Source of the DNA: Candidatus Paceibacter sp.
GTDB taxonomy: Bacteria; Patescibacteriota; Patescibacteriia; SG8-24; DYFX01
DNA length: 9,881 bases
Direction of reading: 5' to 3'
NCBI GenBank assembly: GCA_020724945.1
Contig: DYFX01000042.1
Coordinates: forward strand, 1-9,881
Part shown: positions 5,336 to 9,881 of the stretch, in pieces
Position numbering within the stretch: position 1 is the stretch's first letter
Layout of the letters: every line of letters begins with the position of its first letter
Translations under genes and position numbers: made by a program
Notes under the pieces: generated by a model
Databases searched by the model: none
The model's input: the letters and a program-made list of their open reading frames with translations, nothing else
What the model was told of the DNA's origin: nothing

Positions 5336-6748
5336 ATAACCGTAGTACCCGGTCGGATACGACGTGGACGACGGCCCCGGAGCGACCGGGCCGCCACCGA
5401 ACGAGTATTGCTGCGGCGCGTAACCCGGCGCGAGGCCGTAGCCGGCCGCCGGCGTGACGTACCCGGCGCCGGCGCCGAACGCGCCGCCCGGGGGTTGGAG
5501 CTGCGAAAGCACCGGGGGCGGCCCCTGGTACATGCCGAGGCCGTTTCCGGTCGCGTCGAAAATCATGTGCGTCGTGGCGTCCATCATGTTTCCGCTGTCG
5601 GGGTCGTAATAGAGGCCGGTCGACTGGTCGTAGAGAAAGCCCGTCACAGGGTCGATGGGGAGGCCGGTGTCGGGGTCGACGAACGAGTGCATCGTGGGGT
5701 CGAATTGCGGCGCCGCGGGTTGCGTCGTGCGGCCGCCCTGGCGGCCGCCTCCGCCTCCGCCTCGCGCGGACGACGTGCGGCCGCCTCCGCCTCCGCCTCG
5801 CGCAGCTCCGCGGCCGCCAGCGCCGCCGCGGGCGCTCGTCGTGCGCGGGGTCGCGCCCACCGTCGATGCCGGTGGCGTCTTCGTGTTCGTCTTCGCGCCG
5901 GCGCCGGCGCCCTTGTTCGCGAGGCTCGTCGCGTAGCTTTGGACGAACTCTTGCGCGAGCGGCGCCGCGAGGTGGCGCAAGCCCAACGGGTCGACGAGCG
6001 TTGCCGCGAGGTCCGCCGCTTGTCCGAGGTCGAACGCGCCGGCCACGTCCGCGATGAACGGACCGTATGCCGAAAAGTCGCCTTCCTCGCCGCGAATGGC
6101 GGAACCGAGCGCCGCGAGGCGCGCGAGCACATCATCCGGCGCACCCCACATCGCGAGCACGCCGGCCGCGCGCGTCGCACGTTCGAGCGCATCGAACGCG
6201 TCCGCGCCGAATCGTTGCACCGAAACGCCGGAACCATCGTGGCCGAGCACGGGAACGTCCAAGCGAGCGCGCACGCCACGGCCGGACGGCTCGAAACCGA
6301 CGACGAGCTTACCCGAGTCGCCCATGGGCTTGAGCACGGGAATCCGGCCGCCGGCCACCTGTCCCATTCCAGCCCACCGCGAGGGGTCCTCAATCGTGCC
6401 GTCGCCGCGCTCGACAACGACGTGCCACCGGTCCGGGCCGGACCGGTAGACGATGGGGGTTGCGTCGGGGTCGACGCCGCTCGCGCGCAGCTCGGCGGCC
6501 CATCGCGGCGCCAAATCGTCGCAGTCCGCCCACCCGCGCTCGTCTTGGGTTTGCGGAATGTCGAACGATTCCTCGCCCGGGGGATTCGGCTCCGGCGACC
6601 AACGGAGGCCGCCCGAGATGGCATCGGAAAGAGGTTGCGTCCGGCCTCGTTCGATTTGCGTTTGCGCCACCTCCGTGGCCGCTTCGAGAGCGGCGCCCAA
6701 GGTGCGCTCGTCCACACTATCCGCCGGAACCGTGAGCGCGATTCGCAT
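5333..6748 (-). CDS. Transglutaminase-like cysteine-peptidase-fold protein with RGG box and OCRE-like octamer repeats
   Basis: A 471-residue multi-part protein. Residues 72-125 resemble the transglutaminase/papain-like core: GWADCDDLAPRWAAELRASG with C76, RWHVVVERG with H109 and GTIEDPSRW with D121, giving a C-H-D triad in the usual order. Residues 126-280 are less clear (VPVLGHDGSGVSV, then helical stretches to QSYATSLANKG). Residues 307-340 are an RGG box (SARGGGGGGRQGGR), which in other proteins binds nucleic acid. Residues 356-400 are consecutive octamers (DPDTGLPI DPVTGFLY DQSTGLYY DPDSGNMM) like the OCRE motif of eukaryotic RNA-processing proteins. The tail is Y/G/P/Q-rich, ending SYPTGYYGY. 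ATG at 6748 has AAAGGAGA upstream. A virion protein that crosslinks or cleaves partners is likely. Confidence 0.82.
   Translation of the reverse strand: MRIALTVPADSVDERTLGAALEAATEVAQTQIERGRTQPLSDAISGGLRWSPEPNPPGEESFDIPQTQDERGWADCDDLAPRWAAELRASGVDPDATPIVYRSGPDRWHVVVERGDGTIEDPSRWAGMGQVAGGRIPVLKPMGDSGKLVVGFEPSGRGVRARLDVPVLGHDGSGVSVQRFGADAFDALERATRAAGVLAMWGAPDDVLARLAALGSAIRGEEGDFSAYGPFIADVAGAFDLGQAADLAATLVDPLGLRHLAAPLAQEFVQSYATSLANKGAGAGAKTNTKTPPASTVGATPRTTSARGGAGGRGAARGGGGGGRTSSARGGGGGGRQGGRTTQPAAPQFDPTMHSFVDPDTGLPIDPVTGFLYDQSTGLYYDPDSGNMMDATTHMIFDATGNGLGMYQGPPPVLSQLQPPGGAFGAGAGYVTPAAGYGLAPGYAPQQYSFGGGPVAPGPSSTSYPTGYYGY
5741..5803. repeat. Tandem direct repeat coding the RGG box
   Basis: A 27-bp sequence occurs identically at 5741-5767 and 5777-5803, a period of 36 bp. 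It codes for the repeated SARGGGGGGR units of the RGG box and indicates recent duplication inside the gene. Confidence 0.75.
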
Positions 6749-6768
6749 TGTCTCTTTCTCCTTTGACG

Positions 6769-6808
6769 CCGAAACCCCGGGCCGGCGGTTTTCCGCCGGC
6801 GTCGGGGT
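6769..6808. repeat. 40-bp hairpin repeat, copy 1 (leader of the transglutaminase-like gene)
   Basis: This 40-bp block is identical to 7058-7097. On the minus strand it forms GCCGGCGG-AAAA-CCGCCGGC, an 8-bp stem with a 4-nt loop, extended by an outer CCCC/GGGG pair, followed by GGGGTTTCGG. It lies between the GGACACGTGTCT palindrome (6814-6825) and the ribosome-binding site. It may end most transcripts of the gene before, or protect or process the mRNA. Confidence 0.7.
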
Positions 6809-6813
6809 CAATC

Positions 6814-6825
6814 GGACACGTGTCT
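6814..6825. promoter_or_regulatory. Palindrome upstream of hairpin copy 1 (site 5)
   Basis: GGACA-CG-TGTCT, one mismatch from the GGACA-NN-TGTCC core. It lies 66 bp before the ATG at 6748 and 3 bp past the stop of the 70-aa gene, followed on the minus strand by CGATTGAC, which is also found at site 6. Confidence 0.55.
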
Positions 6826-6827
6826 TT

Positions 6828-7040
6828 TTACTTCTTGGGTTCGACCGGAGCGAGCTCCGGCGGAAGGAACGCGGCCGCCTCGTCCAGAACGTGCCACGCT
6901 TGCGCGACGGCGAGACGAGCGCGCTCGCGCGCGTCCGTGCGCTGGATACCGGGCAAGAGCACGGCCGCGACGAGCGCCAACTGGTCGAACGGAGGTTTGG
7001 CCGCCGGCGCGGGGGTTTCGTGGGTCTGGTCGTTTGCCAT
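6828..7040 (-). CDS. Small hypothetical protein
   Basis: A 70-residue protein with no family I recognise. The ends are flexible (MANDQTHETPAPAAKPP and LPPELAPVEPKK). The centre is helical (LALVAAVLLPG, ERARLAVAQAWHVLDEAAAF). The hydrophobic run of about 12 residues is too short for a clear membrane segment. ATG at 7040 has a good AGGAGAG ribosome-binding site. The gene lies between two identical 40-bp hairpins, each preceded by a palindrome, so it forms its own cassette inside the presumed structural block and may be a minor virion or assembly protein. Confidence 0.68.
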   Translation of the reverse strand: MANDQTHETPAPAAKPPFDQLALVAAVLLPGIQRTDARERARLAVAQAWHVLDEAAAFLPPELAPVEPKK

Positions 7041-7057
7041 TTTCTTCTCTCCTGACT

Positions 7058-7097
7058 CCGAAACCCCGGGCCGGCGGTTTTCCGCCGGCGTCGGGGT
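7058..7097. repeat. 40-bp hairpin repeat, copy 2 (leader of the 70-aa gene)
   Basis: Identical over 40 bp to 6769-6808, with the same minus-strand hairpin and again placed between a palindrome (7108-7123) and a ribosome-binding site. The neighbouring bases differ, so the copies are held to the hairpin itself. Confidence 0.7.
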
Positions 7098-7107
7098 TGG
7101 GAGTCAA

Positions 7108-7123
7108 TCGGACATATGTCCGA
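7108..7123. promoter_or_regulatory. Perfect 16-bp palindrome (site 6)
   Basis: TCGGACATATGTCCGA is self-complementary over all 16 bases and contains the GGACA-NN-TGTCC core without mismatch. It lies between the beta-rich protein gene (stop 7135) and hairpin copy 2. Confidence 0.7.
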
Positions 7124-7134
7124 CTGCTACGGAT

Positions 7135-7888
7135 TCACGCGAGCGCGCGGCCGTAAATCGTGATGCCGGAAAGGGTGATGGTCTCGCCCACCGGGATGGC
7201 CGTGCCCGTCACGCTCACCTGAACCGAAACGAGCGTGCCTTGGGCCGCGTCCGTCATCGCGAGGCGGACGCCGAACGAGGTGGGCGCCCATTCGGTGATG
7301 TCGGTGTTTCCGATCTCCACCGCTTGCGGAATGACGCCGACGAAAATCGGCTGACACGTGAGCGTCGTGGCCGTCGTCACGCCGGCGGACTTGACCGGGT
7401 TGGCGACCGGACGCTCACCGCGAAACGGACGCTGCGGACGCGCCGAGTACTTGATGGTCGTCACGGTCGGAGAAAAGATGCCGGTGTTCGTCTCCGGGGT
7501 CAGCGGCAGAACGTTCATCAGCTCCATCGGCGGGCTCACACCGAGCGCGCTTTGGAACCAATCCGGCATCGGCGTCCCCTGCGGGAACTGCATGCCCATC
7601 GGCCCGGGCTGCATCCCGGGATGGTGCGCGAGCGCCGCGCTGTGCGCGCGGCACGAGACCGAGCGCCGCCGTCTGCTGCGCGAGGTGCGCGCCGCCGTAA
7701 CCCGGCATTCCGCCGCGCCCCGGCATCTGCGCTGCGCCGCGCTGGATGGTGTGGCGTCCGCCACCCTGCATCCCCCGGCCGCCGTAGCCGGCGCGCTGGC
7801 CGTAGCCACCGCGCCCGCGCGGGACGAGCCCGATGATTTCCTCCCCGTCGTCGTCGTAGCCCACCACCGCGAAATCGTGACCGTACAT
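7135..7888 (-). CDS. Beta-rich candidate major capsid protein, interrupted by an apparent frameshift
   Basis: ATG at 7888 (AAGGAAC upstream) opens MYGHDFAVVGYDDDGEEIIG, followed by an R/G/Q-rich arm (GRGGYGQRAGYGGRG). Near residue 81 the reading must move to the +1 frame, which continues HHPGMQPGPMGMQFPQ, PDWFQSALGVSPPMELMNVL and a beta-rich half (TTATTLTCQPIFVGVIPQAV, FGVRLAMTDAAQGTLVSVQV, ETITLSGITIYGRALA) to TGA at 7135. One more CG in the tract at 7643-7651 gives a continuous 251-residue protein. The position at the head of the structural block, the basic arm and the strand pattern suggest a capsid protein, but I could not match it to a known one. The break may be an assembly error, a true mutation or programmed +1 shifting. 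Confidence 0.68.
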
Positions 7889-7911
7889 GTTCGATGTTCC
7901 TTTCTTGATTC

Positions 7912-7923
7912 GGACACGTGACC
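7912..7923. promoter_or_regulatory. Palindrome before the candidate capsid gene (site 7)
   Basis: GGACA-CG-TGACC has one mismatch to the core. It overlaps a second dyad, GTGACC-TATAC-GGTCAC (7918-7934), which also includes the stop codon of the 169-aa gene. It lies 24 bp before the ATG at 7888, ahead of the AAGGA ribosome-binding site. Confidence 0.55.
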
Positions 7924-7930
7924 TATACGG

Positions 7931-8440
7931 TCACTTCACTTCGTAGGCCTTCACTTCGTAGGCAGCGCGGCGCCGGCCGGTGCCCTGAACGTCATCGTCG
8001 GCGATGCCGCTCGTCTTCGCCTCCGTCGTCTCCTCTTTCTTGCTGAAACCCTGGATGTGCCCGGTCTCGCCGGCCTCGTGCGCCGCGAGGATGGCCGCGC
8101 AAAGGGTGAGGTTGACGACATGCTTCCGCATGCTCGGCGGAACGACGTTCATCTTGAGGGCGACGAAACCGAGCGCCGCGATGGCGAGGTCCTCGCCAAG
8201 CTCGTCCGCCATCTTTCCGACGATGGGAACCTTTTCGGTCCAGCCTTTTTTCTTCGCGTAGCCGATGAACGCGGCCACCATGATGGGGCCGGACACGTGA
8301 CTCGTTGACAGCGCGGCACGGCCAGCGCTGCGAGCGTGGCGACCGACGCGTTTTCCTGCGACCGCGATATGCCCACCGGTGCGGCGGGCAAGCGCAGCCG
8401 AGCGCTTGACGAATTGACCTTTAGAGTTCCGGGTGGGCAT
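7931..8440 (-). CDS. Basic multi-pass membrane protein, probable virion membrane component
   Basis: A 169-residue protein. Residues 1-43 are strongly basic (MPTRNSKGQFVKRSAALARR, AGKRVGRHARSAGRAA). Three hydrophobic segments follow, about 47-62 (SHVSGPIMVAAFIGYA), 84-100 (DLAIAALGFVALKMNVV) and 106-121 (KHVVNLTLCAAILAAH), then a charged tail ending in a tandem AYEVK-AYEVK. A basic arm plus several short membrane helices suits a protein that sits in an internal virion membrane and touches the genome, as in lipid-containing icosahedral phages. That role is inference. The start at 8440 has no clear Shine-Dalgarno, but MPTRNSKGQF is a good N-terminus and no upstream alternative is better. Confidence 0.72.
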   Translation of the reverse strand: MPTRNSKGQFVKRSAALARRTGGHIAVAGKRVGRHARSAGRAALSTSHVSGPIMVAAFIGYAKKKGWTEKVPIVGKMADELGEDLAIAALGFVALKMNVVPPSMRKHVVNLTLCAAILAAHEAGETGHIQGFSKKEETTEAKTSGIADDDVQGTGRRRAAYEVKAYEVK

Positions 8441-8478
8441 CGCTACACGCTACAGCCGCGCCCGGTGCGCCGCAACAT

Positions 8479-8494
8479 CGCCACAAATGTGGCG
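8479..8494. promoter_or_regulatory. 16-bp palindrome in the 8441-8504 intergenic gap
   Basis: CGCCACA-AA-TGTGGCG is a perfect dyad with 7-bp arms and a 2-nt centre, the same geometry as the GGACA sites but with a different sequence. It lies 38 bp before the start of the 169-aa gene. It could be an operator or a small hairpin. Confidence 0.5.
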
Positions 8495-8504
8495 GGTTTG
8501 CCGC

Positions 8505-9197
8505 TCACAACGAGAGCACGGCACGCTTCGCGGTCTCGCGGCGGCCCTCATCTTTCAAGAGCCACCATGCGCCGAGTGCGAGCAACGCGAGGTTCAACCC
8601 GCCGAACGCGAGCACGCCGACGCCAACATCCGTCGCAACCGTTTTCAGCTTGTCCTTGACCGCAACGGCCTTGTCGTGAAGCTCGCCGCCGAGCTTGCGC
8701 GTTCCGCGCTCCACGTCGCGCGCCAGCTCGCGCGCCGTATCGAGCGCGCGACCGGCCGCGTCTTTCACTTTTTTCTTCGCGGTCGCCGGCAGATTCTTTG
8801 CCGCGTTCCACGCGCCTCGAATCTTCTCCGCCGCTCCGTCCAGATAGGACACCTGTCCCGCGGGGTCGGTCGCCGCCGGCGGCGCGTCATCGTCTCCGGT
8901 TACCTTGGCGGCCGCTTCGAGCGCCGCGAGCTGCGACGCGAGCGCATCCCATCGGGTCGCCTCGTCCGAATCGTCGCCGAGCACGGACACGTGCAACGAA
9001 TCTTCCGGCAACCAGAGCGGCGCCCCGTTGATTGAGACGCGGATGAAGTGCCCTTCGTGGCGCAAGATACCTTCCGGCGCGACGCCCCAGTCATCGGACA
9101 GGTATCCGTCGCAGGTGGAAACGCCCTTATCGGCGGGCAGCTCGTCCCAAAACGGCGTGCCCTTGGGAATCGTGTAGCCGTTGCGCGCGTCGCTCAT
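8505..9197 (-). CDS. SH3b-like domain protein with amphipathic helices and a C-terminal membrane anchor
   Basis: A 230-residue protein. Residues 8-72 resemble a bacterial SH3 fold (YTIPKGTPFWDELPA, WGVAPEGILRHEGHFIRVSI, APLWLPEDSLHVSVL), the kind that often binds cell wall. Residues 83-98 are helical. Residues 118-190 are a long amphipathic K/A/E/D-rich stretch (NLPATAKKKVKDAAGRALD, ARELARDVERGTRKLGGEL) like membrane-surface or LEA-type helices. Residues 192-214 form one membrane segment (GVGVLAFGGLNLALLALGAWWLL) before a basic end. ATG overlaps the rep stop as ATGA. It may be a virion membrane protein. The SH3b reading is by pattern only. Confidence 0.72.
   Translation of the reverse strand: MSDARNGYTIPKGTPFWDELPADKGVSTCDGYLSDDWGVAPEGILRHEGHFIRVSINGAPLWLPEDSLHVSVLGDDSDEATRWDALASQLAALEAAAKVTGDDDAPPAATDPAGQVSYLDGAAEKIRGAWNAAKNLPATAKKKVKDAAGRALDTARELARDVERGTRKLGGELHDKAVAVKDKLKTVATDVGVGVLAFGGLNLALLALGAWWLLKDEGRRETAKRAVLSL
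8847..8858. promoter_or_regulatory. Perfect-core palindrome inside the 230-aa gene (site 8)
   Basis: GGACA-CC-TGTCC, identical to the core at 5322-5333, lies within coding sequence (codons for GQVSY). Because other intragenic copies fall in other frames, it is probably kept for its DNA sequence rather than the amino acids. Confidence 0.5.
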
Positions 9198-9881
9198 GCT
9201 GCGAGCGTAGCACGGCCGGCCGGCCTGCTTTCAATCGCAGCGCGCACTAGACGGTCGAACGCCGCGTACACCCGCTCAGGGTCGGGGCCGGCGCGCGCGG
9301 CCTCTAGCAGCACGTCGCGCGTAATTGTGGGCACTCTCTTTTCGGCGTCGCGCAATTCGAGCAACCGAAACGGTCCAATCTCCACGCGCGTCTCTTTGGG
9401 TTCCACAACGTCCGCGCCGTCGACTCCGGCGCCCTCGATGATTTGATGCATCGTCGCGAACGAGGCCGCGCGCTCGTCGCATTCAATCGCGCGCACGCCT
9501 TTCATCGCGGACGTGTACTCACCCCAAAGCTCGGCGGCGCGTGCGTCGCCGCCGGCGGCGCGCTCTGCAATCGCAAACTGCGGTGTGCCCTTTCCCGCCG
9601 CCCCCGTCATCTCCCAGCCGAGTTTCGAGAGATAGCCTGAGCGGTCTATCTCAGCTTGCGTCGCGCGAGCGTTCGACCATCGCAGCGCGACGCCGCGCGC
9701 CGGAGCGACGCGCGAGTATAGGACACCTATCCGCTCAGCCTCGCGACGCACGGCCGCGTCGAACGCTCGCGCGAGAGACTCCCGGTCCGCGTCGCTCCAC
9801 GCCTCAGTCAGCACAAGCAAATGCAGATGCGGGTGCCATCCGTTCGCGCCGTGCGTGACCTCGATTGCGCGAACCGAGCCC
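9194..9881 (-). CDS. rep: Rolling-circle replication initiator Rep, C-terminal part (begins at 442 across the circle junction)
   Basis: Continuation of the Rep gene: bases 9811-9881 repeat bases 1-71, and the frame beginning at 442 continues here to a TGA at 9194-9196. After the HUH motif comes LTEAWSD, then the nicking-tyrosine motif GYLSKLGWEM with Y207 and K210 of the assembled 352-residue protein. A segment with GTPQFAIAE and ELWGEYTSAMKGVRAIE follows, which matches the usual C-terminal block of Rep_1 proteins (TPF...LW.EY...KGRR). The stop overlaps the next start as ATGA, so Rep and the 230-aa membrane protein are probably translationally coupled. A copy of the genome-wide palindrome (GGACACCTATCC) lies inside the gene at 9721-9732. 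Confidence 0.93.
   Translation of the reverse strand, partial: GSVRAIEVTHGANGWHPHLHLLVLTEAWSDADRESLARAFDAAVRREAERIGVLYSRVAPARGVALRWSNARATQAEIDRSGYLSKLGWEMTGAAGKGTPQFAIAERAAGGDARAAELWGEYTSAMKGVRAIECDERAASFATMHQIIEGAGVDGADVVEPKETRVEIGPFRLLELRDAEKRVPTITRDVLLEAARAGPDPERVYAAFDRLVRAAIESRPAGRATLAA
9721..9732. promoter_or_regulatory. Palindrome inside rep (site 9)
   Basis: GGACA-CC-TATCC, flanked by TATA on the plus strand, is identical to the junction site at 3319-3330 but here codes for part of IGVLY in Rep. One mismatch to the core. Confidence 0.45.
9811..9881. repeat. Terminal redundancy, right copy (circle junction)
   Basis: Right copy of the 71-bp overlap. The single difference changes CAC to CAT in the codon for H142 of the HUH motif, so both versions code for the same protein. 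That fits two strain variants in one population. Confidence 0.92.

Noticed and set aside
5153..6766. Plus-strand open frame of 537 codons opposite the transglutaminase-like gene
   Set aside because: It is arginine-rich low-complexity sequence antisense to a gene with clear motifs and a ribosome-binding site; long shadow frames are expected at this GC content.
9194..9881. GAAGKG in Rep as a possible nucleotide-binding loop
   Set aside because: It lacks the Walker A form GxxxxGK[ST] and sits just after the tyrosine motif where Rep_1 proteins have a similar basic loop.
1..9881. Filamentous phage (inovirus) or tailed phage
   Set aside because: There is no Zot-type ATPase, no small single-helix major coat protein with signal peptide, and no terminase, portal or tail gene.
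1..9881. CRISPR array, tRNA or rRNA genes, insertion sequences
   Set aside because: No regularly spaced direct repeats with unique spacers, no tRNA-like cloverleaf and no transposase were seen; the repeated elements here are palindromes and two hairpins.

Overview
This window is a complete or near-complete small circular replicon that has been opened inside one gene. Bases 1-71 and 9811-9881 are the same sequence with one mismatch, and the replication gene reads through that junction without interruption. The circle is therefore about 9,810 bp. The DNA is strongly GC-rich. All sixteen genes I can support lie on the minus strand, tightly packed and often overlapping by ATGA, GTGA or TAATG. I see no integrase, partition or mobilisation gene, no tail, terminase or portal gene, and no packaging ATPase (no Walker A motif).

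The content points to a tailless circular-genome bacteriophage. It combines a rolling-circle Rep of the Rep_1 type (HUH motif HPHLH, tyrosine motif YLSK) with several proteins that look virion-related. These are a membrane-anchored cell-wall glycosidase, a glycine-rich adhesin/fibre protein, a transglutaminase-like protein with an RGG box and OCRE-like octamer repeats, two beta-rich capsid candidates and three probable membrane proteins. The closest known lifestyles are the lipid-containing icosahedral phages with small circular genomes (FLiP/Finnlakeviridae with ssDNA, PM2/Corticoviridae with dsDNA). I could not recognise the capsid proteins, so the lineage may be undescribed. The small lipoprotein, with its ACGG lipobox and DAGDAG-type linker, resembles lipoproteins common in Myxococcota, so a Myxococcota host is a reasonable guess.

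Layout in the direction of transcription (high to low coordinates, starting at the only good promoter, 2306-2334): an early/regulatory block of lipoprotein (2298-2032), a 95-aa ORF (2035-1748), a short frameshifted ORF (1751-1610), a CxxC/CxxH mini-protein (1610-1380), a helix-turn-helix protein with a histone-H1-like tail (1366-938) and a 100-aa ORF (823-521). Next comes Rep (442-1, continuing 9881-9194), two membrane proteins (9197-8505 and 8440-7931), then the presumed structural block: beta-rich protein with a frameshift (7888-7135), a 70-aa ORF (7040-6828), the transglutaminase/OCRE-like protein (6748-5333), a second beta-rich protein (5319-4624), a coiled-coil protein (4627-3932), the glycosidase (3948-3325) and the glycine-rich protein (3316-2438). 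The longest gene-free stretch is about 140 bp (2299-2437). It holds two dyads and the promoter, so transcription may start and end there after one trip round the circle.

The most striking signal is a dispersed palindrome with core GGACA-NN-TGTCC, found at least a dozen times with at most one mismatch. At four gene junctions it supplies a Shine-Dalgarno-like sequence directly before ATG, and at three of them also the upstream stop codon. It also fills the spacer of the main promoter, precedes three further genes, and occurs inside other genes in different reading frames. It looks like the binding site of one master DNA-binding protein or an iteron/packaging signal. The helix-turn-helix/H1-tailed protein is the obvious candidate ligand. 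Two genes are interrupted by frameshifts, both at short CG-repeat tracts and both restored by one extra CG unit.
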